The translations under genes were made by a program, and so were the position numbers. Of a DNA stretch of 64,000 nt, positions 1 to 7,801 are shown one piece after another. Below the pieces are notes generated by a model, which was not told the DNA's origin, did no database searches, and was given only the letters and a program-made list of their open reading frames with translations. This DNA is from Winogradskyella echinorum (lineage in GTDB: Bacteria > Bacteroidota > Bacteroidia > Flavobacteriales > Flavobacteriaceae): positions 558,001 to 622,000 of the forward strand of contig NZ_JACOQD010000001.1 of assembly GCF_014297365.1 (NCBI RefSeq), given 5' to 3'. Position 1 is the stretch's first letter. Each line of letters begins with the position of its first letter.

Positions 1-354
1 AACATTAAAAGCTGTGTAACCACCTTTGTGATTAGTGACTTCTTTTCCGTTTACAAAAACGGTTGCTTCTTGATTAACTGCATTAAATTTTAACCAGAAA
101 ATTTGGTCTTCATCTTTAGAAGACACAAAGATTTGCTTCTTGTAATAACCTAAGCCACGACGGTAACCAGACTCATCATCAAATGCGTCTCTAGCATTCC
201 AAGTATGAGGAATATTAACAGTTTGCCAATGGGTTTTATCTTCAGAATACTGCCAACCCGAATTAATGATTTTGGACTGGGCGTGACTTAAAAAAAAGGA
301 AGCCACACACGCCATAAAAGCTAGGGATAACGTCTTGTATTTTATGTGTGGCAT
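1..354 (-). CDS. Glycoside hydrolase family 2 enzyme, N-terminal part (runs off window)
   Basis: Only the first 118 codons are inside the window; the gene continues past base 1. The ATG is at 354. A Sec signal peptide is visible (hydrophobic core LAFMACVASFFLS followed by HAQS), so the enzyme is exported. After it come motifs typical of the GH2 sugar-binding jelly-roll domain: VNIPHTWNARDAF, then GYRRGLGYYKK, then FNAVNQEATVFVNGKEV. GH2 members are mostly beta-galactosidases, beta-glucuronidases or beta-mannosidases; the catalytic barrel is not visible, so the substrate cannot be assigned. It lies 12 bases after the GH3 gene in the same direction and is probably the last visible gene of the polysaccharide operon. 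Confidence 0.85.
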   Translation of the reverse strand, partial: MPHIKYKTLSLAFMACVASFFLSHAQSKIINSGWQYSEDKTHWQTVNIPHTWNARDAFDDESGYRRGLGYYKKQIFVSSKDEDQIFWLKFNAVNQEATVFVNGKEVTNHKGGYTAFNV

Positions 355-366
355 AATAATTAGCTA

Positions 367-2709
367 TTAATCTAAAAGTTTGAATGAATTTTCGAAAGGA
401 ACATCTGAATTTGTACCGATAGCGACTTGAAATTCACCCGGTTCTGCAACAAATTCTAAACTAGAGTTATAAAATTTTAAATCTTCAACGGAAATATTAA
501 ATGTTACCGTTTCTGTTTCACCCTTTTTTATAAATATTTTCTTAAAACCTTTAAGTTCCTTTACTGGTCTTGTCACTGTGCCAACCATATCTCTAATGTA
601 AAGCTGAGCAACTTCTTTTCCATCGTAGTCACCAGTGTTTGTTATATCAACAGAGACAGTAACTATGTCGTTTTGAGACATCGACGTTTTATCAATTTTA
701 AGCTTACTATATTCAAAAGTGGTGTAGCTTAATCCAAAACCAAATGGATATAATGGTTCGTTACGAACATCTAAATAATTGGTTTTAAATTTCTCAAATT
801 TACCTTCCGAATTGCTTAGTGGACGACCTGTGTTTTTATGATTGTAGAATAACGGTACCTGACCAACATTTCTTGGAAATGTTGCTGTTAACTTACCAGA
901 TGGGTTTACATCTCCAAACAACACATCTGAAATGGATAAACCAGCTTCGCTACCAGGAAACCAAACATTAAGAATTGCCGGAACAGTTTCACTCTCTTCA
1001 ACTAACGTTAAAGGTCTACCAGTAAACAGTACTAAAACAACCGGTTTTCCTGTTTTTAATAATGCTTGCAACAAATCTTTTTGAACTTGTGGTATGCCAA
1101 TATCTGTTCGACTACTACTTTCACCGCTAAACTCTGCCGATTCACCAATAGTAGCTACAATAACATCAGATTTTTTAGCAACTGATAATGCTTCATTTAG
1201 CATTTGTTGATCTGTTCTTCCATCTCGAGGAATGGTTTTACCAAACATTGTAGAACGCTGTTCTAATTCTAAATCGTAATCGATATTACTACCTTTTGCA
1301 TACAATAAATTAACATCCTTGCCAACAGTTTGCTGTAAACCATCCCACACCGAAATACAACTTTCGTGATCAGTAGACACTGACCAGGTACCTGCCATAT
1401 TGTTACTAGCTTTTGCTAAGGGGCCAATTACTGCAATGGTGCCAGATTTTTTAAGTGGCAAAATCTGATTATCATTTTTTAGTAATACTGATGATTCTGC
1501 ACCCACAATACGTGCATAATCACGATTTTCCTTCGTGTAAGTATCATTTTTAGCACGTTCTTCACTACAATATTTGTATGGATCGTCAAATAAACCCAAT
1601 TGATATTTTGCTGTTAATACACGTGCTACCGCCTTATCTATATCATCCATTGAAACCCTACCTTGGTCTAAGGCACCTTTAAGATCTTTGATATAAGATG
1701 CATTTATATTAGCAGCATCACCAGCCATATCCATATCTAATCCTGCTTTTAAAGCTAAAGATGTTACATCGAATTCGTCACCCATACCATGCGCACGCAT
1801 TTCGTATATTCCAGTGTAATCAGATACTACAAATCCATCAAATCCCCAATCATCGCGCAACAAATCGGTTAATAACCATTTGTTACCTGTTGCAGGAATT
1901 CCATCTATTTCATTAAACGATGCCATTACCGAACCTACACCTTCTTCTACAGCAGCTTTATAAGGTGGTAAATATTCGTTATACATTCTAATCCGACTCA
2001 TATCTACCGTATTGTAATCTCTACCTGCTTCTGGCGCACCGTATAAAGCGAAGTGTTTTACACAAGACATTAATGTATTGTTTGCTGCAATATCATTTTG
2101 CTGATAGCCACGTACCATTGAACGTGCTATTTCACTACCTAAATATGGATCTTCACCATTTCCTTCTGAAACTCTTCCCCAACGAGGATCCCGAGAAATA
2201 TCTACCATAGGCGAGAATGTCCAATTAATACCATTTGCACTAGCTTCAGAAGCGGCAATTTGTGCTGTTTTTTCAATCATTTCCATATCCCAAGAGGCAG
2301 AAAGACCTAAAGGAATTGGGAAGGTTGTTTTAAAACCGTGAATCACATCCATTCCGAAAATTAACGGAATACCCAATCGGCTTTTTTCAACCGCTATTTT
2401 CTGAACTTCGTAAATATTTTTAGGATCTTTAATATTGAAAAGTCCACCTATTTTTCCATCTTCAATCTTTTTTACAACATCGGTACTTTTTGAAGAACCT
2501 GTTGTAATAGCACCTGTTGCCGGAAGATTTAACTGACCTAGCTTTTCATCTAAGGTCATTAAATCAACAATCGAATCTACCTTAGTTTGATAGGGATTAT
2601 CCGTTTTTACCGATGATGAATTGTTGCTATTGGTGCTACACGATAATGCTGTGAGTATACCGAAACCAATTACAAGAGATTTTATGTTAGTGAATTTAAG
2701 CGTCGTCAT
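367..2709 (-). CDS. bglX: Glycoside hydrolase family 3 beta-glucosidase, lipoprotein
   Basis: This 780-residue protein is a full-length GH3 enzyme that releases terminal beta-linked glucose (or a similar sugar) from oligosaccharides. Residues 1-24 form a lipoprotein signal ending LTALSC, so it is membrane-anchored, probably facing the periplasm. The (beta/alpha)8 domain holds NWTFSPMVDISRDPRWGR, KHFALYG and the nucleophile motif FVVSDYTG (Asp297). The second domain holds IGESAEFSGESSSR, with Glu530 the likely acid/base. The C-terminal fibronectin-III-like domain begins near YPFGFGLSYTTF. The stop lies 12 bases before the GH2 start and the ATG 2 bases after the esterase stop, so it is translated as part of the operon. 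Beside GH144 enzymes it may act on beta-1,2-gluco-oligosaccharides, as characterised GH3 relatives do; that specificity is inference. Confidence 0.9.
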   Translation of the reverse strand: MTTLKFTNIKSLVIGFGILTALSCSTNSNNSSSVKTDNPYQTKVDSIVDLMTLDEKLGQLNLPATGAITTGSSKSTDVVKKIEDGKIGGLFNIKDPKNIYEVQKIAVEKSRLGIPLIFGMDVIHGFKTTFPIPLGLSASWDMEMIEKTAQIAASEASANGINWTFSPMVDISRDPRWGRVSEGNGEDPYLGSEIARSMVRGYQQNDIAANNTLMSCVKHFALYGAPEAGRDYNTVDMSRIRMYNEYLPPYKAAVEEGVGSVMASFNEIDGIPATGNKWLLTDLLRDDWGFDGFVVSDYTGIYEMRAHGMGDEFDVTSLALKAGLDMDMAGDAANINASYIKDLKGALDQGRVSMDDIDKAVARVLTAKYQLGLFDDPYKYCSEERAKNDTYTKENRDYARIVGAESSVLLKNDNQILPLKKSGTIAVIGPLAKASNNMAGTWSVSTDHESCISVWDGLQQTVGKDVNLLYAKGSNIDYDLELEQRSTMFGKTIPRDGRTDQQMLNEALSVAKKSDVIVATIGESAEFSGESSSRTDIGIPQVQKDLLQALLKTGKPVVLVLFTGRPLTLVEESETVPAILNVWFPGSEAGLSISDVLFGDVNPSGKLTATFPRNVGQVPLFYNHKNTGRPLSNSEGKFEKFKTNYLDVRNEPLYPFGFGLSYTTFEYSKLKIDKTSMSQNDIVTVSVDITNTGDYDGKEVAQLYIRDMVGTVTRPVKELKGFKKIFIKKGETETVTFNISVEDLKFYNSSLEFVAEPGEFQVAIGTNSDVPFENSFKLLD

Positions 2710-2711
2710 TT

Positions 2712-3497
2712 TTATTTTTTTGATTTAGAGAAAAGCCAGGTTAATAATTCAGGTTCTGCAAAAGCAGGATCCCAACTGTTATGATTAGCGTCTGAGTATA
2801 AAGTGAAATTTGGTTTCCCTCCATTTTCTAAAATAGCATTCACCATTTTTAAAGAACCTTTTGGGTCTATAACATCATCATTAGCACCATGAAAAACCCA
2901 TAATTCTACCTTAGCAGCATAGTTTTTAGTTAGCTCAGCATTACCGTCTCCACAAATAGCAAAAGCAGCCGCAAACATATCTGGTTGTCTGGATAAGATT
3001 TCAAAAGTTCCCATACCACCCATAGATAATCCACCAACATAAACTTTATCTTTATTCACATAGTCTTTACTGGTAACTTCTTGCATTAAATCAATCACCA
3101 ATTGCATTGGTTTTGTTGCTTCTTTATCTTCTGGAAAAACAAGCTTTCGTGGAAGAGAAGATCGATCCACCTCTGCATTAGACCAAAAACTTTCTTTTGA
3201 ACATTGAGGAAAAATAACAATTGCAGGAAACGCACCACGATTGGTTTTATCTGCGAACAATTTACTTCCATGTGCAAGTTGTTTTTTGTTATCATTACCA
3301 CGCTCACCAGCTCCATGAAGAAATAGCAATACAGGATATTGTTTATCTTCTGAAAAATTTTCAGGATACATTATACGGTACTGCAATGTATCTTCACCTT
3401 TAATATGCACTTCTTCTTTATATATATCTTTTTGTGCGAAGGTTATTGCTGAAATTAGCAGCAAACAAAATGTTATTTGGTTTTTAATGTGTTTCAT
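2712..3497 (-). CDS. Secreted alpha/beta-hydrolase (esterase / predicted peptidase type)
   Basis: A 261-residue protein with a Sec signal peptide (cleavage near ITFA-QKD), so periplasmic or secreted. The fold is a carboxylesterase-like alpha/beta hydrolase. The oxyanion segment LLFLHGAGERG is followed by the nucleophile elbow GGLSMGGMG (Ser158), an acid in FHGANDDVID (Asp207 or Asp208) and the histidine in SDANHNSWDPAF (His239), a complete triad. Such proteins in polysaccharide loci are usually annotated as predicted peptidase, phospholipase or feruloyl-esterase-like. Here it sits between a GH3 and a GH144 gene with gaps of 2 and 12 bases, which suggests removal of an acyl decoration from the glycan. 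The true ester substrate cannot be read from the sequence. Confidence 0.8.
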   Translation of the reverse strand: MKHIKNQITFCLLLISAITFAQKDIYKEEVHIKGEDTLQYRIMYPENFSEDKQYPVLLFLHGAGERGNDNKKQLAHGSKLFADKTNRGAFPAIVIFPQCSKESFWSNAEVDRSSLPRKLVFPEDKEATKPMQLVIDLMQEVTSKDYVNKDKVYVGGLSMGGMGTFEILSRQPDMFAAAFAICGDGNAELTKNYAAKVELWVFHGANDDVIDPKGSLKMVNAILENGGKPNFTLYSDANHNSWDPAFAEPELLTWLFSKSKK

Positions 3498-3509
3498 TTT
3501 TTAATTGGT

Positions 3510-4877
3510 TTAATAGGTAAATCCTAATATGTTTAATCCGTTTTGCACATCGTCGTTTTGCATAAATAAATTCCATAATAAGCCAGTGCGATGATTCTCT
3601 ATCATAATAATTTGTGGGCCTTGATCTATGGCTAAATAACGCTCAGTAACCCAATTGTACTGTGGATTAAAAGCATCGTAAAAACCAGCAGGACCCATTA
3701 AGTCCTTTCCATAGAAATAATGCATTGCTGCCAATGATTTTTCTGGAGTATACGGCATAGAACTAATAGCTGCCGTTGGCGAAATTGTACCATTATCATT
3801 TTCTGGTTCGTGAGCCGTATAGCCTACGGAACCGTCAGAATTGCGTGTATAACTAGCCGTTAATCCCCAACAATCTACACCATAATCTGTATAATTATGA
3901 GGATTACTAACACAGTGTTGATAGTTTATATTAGTATGATTTACATTTAAATTCCAATAATTAGCATATTGATCATTTAGGTTTGTTGGATTTAATCCTA
4001 AATAAGAATAATGAGCCCAAAACAAAGGACCCGTACCCGAACCCGCATGATCCAAAATTAATGGAATACTGTACTGACTTTCTGTTGAAACAATACTACT
4101 ATTACTTGCCCAACCTTGATGATATACATCTGGTGAAATCGCATGATATGGTGACGCAGCACCAAGAATAAATGCAATTAAAGTTTCGTTATAACCACTT
4201 AATTCAAGATTAATTGCAAACCCATTAGATGGACTCCAATGCCATAACAATTTATTTTGATTGTTGGTGTACCAATCCCATTCAACACTTTTCCAAAGTG
4301 TATCGGCTTGGCTGGCCAAAACTTGTTCTTCAGATGTTCCGTTTTTGAAATATTCTTTTACACAAATTAAACCTTGGGCAAAAAATGCAGTTTCTACAAT
4401 ATCTCCACCATTATCTTGCGAACTAAAAGGAATTATAGCACCCGAATTATCATCTAACCAGTGCGACCAAGCGCCATGAAAACGGTCTGCACCTTCAAAG
4501 AAATTTAGTATTTGTGTTAGTCTTTCTGCACCTTCTGTGCGAGAAATATAATTACGCTCAATTCCTACTAAAATTGCCATAAGACCAAAACCACTACCGC
4601 CAGTTGTAATTACATTTTGACTATTTGAAGGATCGTTTGGATGATAACGCTCCTTAGCAGCACCAGAATTAGCACCAGCAAAATCCCAAAAATATTTAAA
4701 GGTCGTCCGTTGTGTTAAATTCATTATTTGAATATCGGTTAAAGGATTCGTAACAACTGGATCATCATCTGTTGGTATTTCATCATCTACAGAATCATCT
4801 GGCTCTTGATAAGTCGATTCATCATTAGAACCACAACTGAAAAAAATAATTAATAATATATAACCTAATTTCTTCAT
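3510..4877 (-). CDS. GH144-like endo-beta-glucanase (glucoamylase-domain lipoprotein), copy 1
   Basis: A 455-residue lipoprotein: the signal ends IIFFSC, followed by an acidic linker rich in D and E. The rest is one (alpha/alpha)6-barrel of the 'glucoamylase' Pfam type that includes GH144 endo-beta-1,2-glucanases. Recognisable segments are TTGGSGFGLMAILVG, FHGAWSHWLDD, DNGGDIVETAFFAQGL, GPLFWAHYSYLGLNP, ISPTAAISSMPYTPE and YLAIDQGPQIIMIENHRTG. It is a close paralogue of the next gene upstream (4878-6260), sharing all these blocks in order; its ATG abuts that gene's stop codon directly. The pair likely cleaves long beta-glucan chains before GH3 trimming. GH144 is assigned by motif likeness only, and other glucoamylase-fold hydrolases cannot be excluded. 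Confidence 0.82.
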   Translation of the reverse strand: MKKLGYILLIIFFSCGSNDESTYQEPDDSVDDEIPTDDDPVVTNPLTDIQIMNLTQRTTFKYFWDFAGANSGAAKERYHPNDPSNSQNVITTGGSGFGLMAILVGIERNYISRTEGAERLTQILNFFEGADRFHGAWSHWLDDNSGAIIPFSSQDNGGDIVETAFFAQGLICVKEYFKNGTSEEQVLASQADTLWKSVEWDWYTNNQNKLLWHWSPSNGFAINLELSGYNETLIAFILGAASPYHAISPDVYHQGWASNSSIVSTESQYSIPLILDHAGSGTGPLFWAHYSYLGLNPTNLNDQYANYWNLNVNHTNINYQHCVSNPHNYTDYGVDCWGLTASYTRNSDGSVGYTAHEPENDNGTISPTAAISSMPYTPEKSLAAMHYFYGKDLMGPAGFYDAFNPQYNWVTERYLAIDQGPQIIMIENHRTGLLWNLFMQNDDVQNGLNILGFTY

Positions 4878-6260
4878 TTAGTTTTTGTTTTCATTGGTAA
4901 AACCAAGCTTTTTCAGACCGTTTTGTACGTCTTTGTTATTCATAAATAAATTCCAAAACAAACCTGTTCTGTAGTTTTCTATCATCACAGGTATTGGACC
5001 TTGATCAATTGCCAAATATCTAGGCAGATACCAATTGTGTTCGAAGCTAAATGCGTCAAAGGGACCATACTCACCTATTAAACTATCATGGTTTTTATAC
5101 AAATTTGTTAGCATTTGCATACTCTCTTTTGGTGTATAGGGAAAAGAGGATAATGCTGCCGTTGGCGATATGACGCCTAAATCATCTCCAGGTCTGTGAC
5201 CAGCATAACCATTTATAGAATAACTTGAAGTGAATCCCCAAATATCATCGCCATAACCTTTATAGTTCTTTGGGTTATGTATTGCGTACTTATAGTGAAT
5301 TTTAGCATGATTTTGAGTGAGTTTCCAATAATCGGCATATTGGTCTGATAATCCTTTTGGGTTTAATCCTAAATAAGAGTAATGTGCCCAAAACAATGGA
5401 CCAACTGGTGCGTCGCTATGCTCAAAATAATCTAAAATCAATTCTTCATTGTAATAAGATGCCTTTGAAACTATGTCACCATTTCTTGCCCAACCTTTTT
5501 CGTAAACTTTTTTTGAAATTGGGTAGGTTGGTGAGGCTGCAGCAAGCACGTACATAATTAGACATTCGTTGTAACCACCTACTGGGAAATTCATGTCCCA
5601 ATCATACTCTGGTGACCAATGCCAATAAAGCACATCTTCACCCTCTTTTGTATACCAATTCCATTCGACTTCTTTCCAAAGTTGTTCTATTTTGGTAATG
5701 AGCTTTTGTTCTTTTTGGGAACCATTTTTAAAATACTCGGAAACTGTTAATAACCCTTGTACCAAAAATGCGGTTTCCACTAAATCACCACCATTATCTT
5801 TTTTACCAAATGGATACATTTTTCCAGTTTCTCCATCTATCCAATGTGACCAAGCTCCGTGAAAGCGATCAGCTTTTTCCAGGAAATCTAAAACTTTAGT
5901 ATATCTTTTAAAAGCCTGTTCTCTTGTAATCCAACCTCGTTCTACTCCTACTAAAATTGCCATAAGACCGAAACCACTTCCTCCAGTAGTCACTATATTT
6001 TCTGGAGACATGGAATAATCATTATCTAAATGAATCCGCTCTCTTGCCATTCCAGAATTTGGCTCTGCTCCATCCCAGAAATAATTAAAAGTCTGGAATT
6101 GAATGGTATCTAAAAGATGATTTTCTGTTAAATCAAATTTAGCATCCTTAACTAAAGCCATATCTGAATTCTCAGTGGATTTAGTATTATTTTGACAGCT
6201 AAATATAGATAATACTATGGCCATCAAAACAATAGTTTTATTTTGATTAATTAGTTTCAT
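4878..6260 (-). CDS. GH144-like endo-beta-glucanase (glucoamylase-domain lipoprotein), copy 2
   Basis: Paralogue of the gene at 3510-4877. I chose the ATG at 6260 because it begins a compact lipoprotein signal (MKLINQNKTIVLMAIVLSIF followed by S-C). An in-frame ATG at 6290 adds ten residues before the signal and falls inside a 12-bp hairpin arm. From 6260 the product is 460 residues. The catalytic barrel carries TTGGSGFGLMAILVG, FHGAWSHWIDG, DNGGDLVETAFLVQGL, GPLFWAHYSYLGLNP, VISPTAALSSFPYTP and YLAIDQGPIPVMIENYRTG. It is the first enzyme gene after susD. Two neighbouring copies suggest different chain lengths, linkages or cell locations; the two lipoprotein N-termini differ clearly while the barrels are similar. 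Confidence 0.82.
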   Translation of the reverse strand: MKLINQNKTIVLMAIVLSIFSCQNNTKSTENSDMALVKDAKFDLTENHLLDTIQFQTFNYFWDGAEPNSGMARERIHLDNDYSMSPENIVTTGGSGFGLMAILVGVERGWITREQAFKRYTKVLDFLEKADRFHGAWSHWIDGETGKMYPFGKKDNGGDLVETAFLVQGLLTVSEYFKNGSQKEQKLITKIEQLWKEVEWNWYTKEGEDVLYWHWSPEYDWDMNFPVGGYNECLIMYVLAAASPTYPISKKVYEKGWARNGDIVSKASYYNEELILDYFEHSDAPVGPLFWAHYSYLGLNPKGLSDQYADYWKLTQNHAKIHYKYAIHNPKNYKGYGDDIWGFTSSYSINGYAGHRPGDDLGVISPTAALSSFPYTPKESMQMLTNLYKNHDSLIGEYGPFDAFSFEHNWYLPRYLAIDQGPIPVMIENYRTGLFWNLFMNNKDVQNGLKKLGFTNENKN

Positions 6261-6278
6261 TAGTAGTGTTTGAATAAA

Positions 6279-6311
6279 CTTTAGCTGCATATTATTTCAA
6301 TGCAGCTAAAG
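6279..6311 (-). terminator. Intercistronic hairpin after susD (partial terminator or mRNA stabiliser)
   Basis: CTTTAGCTGCAT at 6279-6290 pairs perfectly with ATGCAGCTAAAG at 6300-6311, a 12-bp stem with a 9-base loop. In the minus-strand transcript it lies about 70 bases after the susD stop and just before the GH144 start. The tract that follows on the minus strand is only modestly T-rich, so it may attenuate or protect the susCD mRNA rather than stop all transcription. Confidence 0.5.
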
Positions 6312-6382
6312 CAGTAAAGACTAATTCAAAAATTTATACACACTCAAATTATAGTGTTTTGGCTCAATATTAAACTCACTTA

Positions 6383-7792
6383 TTACCAACCAGGATTTTG
6401 AGTCATCTCTGGTGTTTGGTTAATTTGTAAATCTGGAATTGGAAACAATTCATGTTTTCCTACAATAAATGTTTTACCATCTGCTGCCATAGCACTTTCT
6501 GCTTGACCAGTTCTATTAAGATCAAACCAACGGTCGTGCTCAAAGGCCAACTCTAATCTTCTTTCTTTCCAAATATCATTCATAGTTGGTGAATTTATAG
6601 AAGCAAGATTAACTCTATTTCTCACTCTGTTTAATGGTGTTGCAGCATCTGCACCTATATGAAGTGCAGCTTCTGCCTGAATTAATAATACTTCGGCAAA
6701 ACGAAGAATTCTAACATTTTTATCACCATCACCTGCACCTGCATTCGCACTCGAGTATGCTTTTTCATTATACATAGGGTTTTCTGTGGAAGCGCTAACT
6801 TCTCTACCGTCCCATAATGTTTCACCTGCAAAAATGATTGTTGCATCTCTACGAATAACATCTCCTTCTGCATTAAATGCATTTAAAAGATTTTGAGAAG
6901 GTGTATTAAAACCCCAGCCCCAACCACCAGTACCTCTTGCACCTTGTGTTTGTGAATATTGTTGTACACCATGAGCTATAGATTCTCCTCTTCCTTGTAC
7001 TTCAAAAATTGATTCTATACCATTTTCTTGAGAAGCCCTCCACAATTCTTCATAATTAGAATGTAAATCGTACTCACCTCCAGTAATTACGGCTGTAGCC
7101 ATATCATAAGCATCTTGCCAACTTTCTTCATACATATATACTTTTGCTAATAAAGCTTGAGCGGCACCTTTAGTTGCTCGTCCTATTTCTGAATCTGCAT
7201 ATTCACTCTTATTAGGCAACATATCTATTGCATCTAACAAATCTTGTTCTATAAAAGCATATACATCTGCTTTTGGTTGACGGATAACATAGTCTACATG
7301 TTGTAAAGGCACATCACCAAATGAACGCACTAACCAAAAATAATTGAGTGCTCTTAAAAACTTAGCTTCACCTATTAATCTTTCTCTATATGATTGATCA
7401 GATATGTCATAAGTTTCTGAATAATTTATTGAAATACTTGCTCTACCAATACTTTTATACCAATGCTCCCACATAGATCTTATTGATGGCCCAGTAGTTG
7501 TATGTTCTAAGGCATCTAATTGTTGTTTATCTGTACCTGTATCAGAAGCAGAACTACCTTTATCTGCATTATCTGAAATAATTTCTGTGATTCCTAAATA
7601 AGAAAAAGAGAAATCCCAGTCTGTTAACATACCGTAAATACCATTTACCAATTGTTCTGGCGGAACAGCTTCTCCAATATCAGCCGCATCAATACTTGCT
7701 CTACTGTCAACATCTAAGTACTCATCGTTACAGCTAACTACTATAAGTAAAGCTGACAATAGCATTCCAAATTTTATTGTTTTTCGTTTCAT
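6383..7792 (-). CDS. susD: SusD/RagB-family glycan-binding lipoprotein
   Basis: A 469-residue outer-membrane surface lipoprotein. Signal peptide with lipobox ending LLIVVSC (Cys21), followed by NDEYLDVDSR, the usual start of SusD proteins. TPR-like helical segments include LIGEAKFLRALNYFWLVRSFG and AAQALLAKVYMYEESWQDAY. The C-terminal RagB/SusD signature appears as VRILRFAEVLLIQAEAALH and WKERRLELAFEHDRWFDL. It works as the lid and glycan receptor of the SusC transporter encoded 9 bases upstream. Ligand specificity cannot be read from the sequence; the adjacent GH144 and GH3 enzymes point to a beta-glucan. Confidence 0.95.
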   Translation of the reverse strand: MKRKTIKFGMLLSALLIVVSCNDEYLDVDSRASIDAADIGEAVPPEQLVNGIYGMLTDWDFSFSYLGITEIISDNADKGSSASDTGTDKQQLDALEHTTTGPSIRSMWEHWYKSIGRASISINYSETYDISDQSYRERLIGEAKFLRALNYFWLVRSFGDVPLQHVDYVIRQPKADVYAFIEQDLLDAIDMLPNKSEYADSEIGRATKGAAQALLAKVYMYEESWQDAYDMATAVITGGEYDLHSNYEELWRASQENGIESIFEVQGRGESIAHGVQQYSQTQGARGTGGWGWGFNTPSQNLLNAFNAEGDVIRRDATIIFAGETLWDGREVSASTENPMYNEKAYSSANAGAGDGDKNVRILRFAEVLLIQAEAALHIGADAATPLNRVRNRVNLASINSPTMNDIWKERRLELAFEHDRWFDLNRTGQAESAMAADGKTFIVGKHELFPIPDLQINQTPEMTQNPGW

Positions 7793-7801
7793 AACTTTTT
7801 T

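Noticed and set aside
6261..6290. N-terminal extension of the second GH144-like protein from ATG 6290.
   Set aside because: The extension precedes a complete lipoprotein signal and its start codon lies inside the 12-bp hairpin arm.
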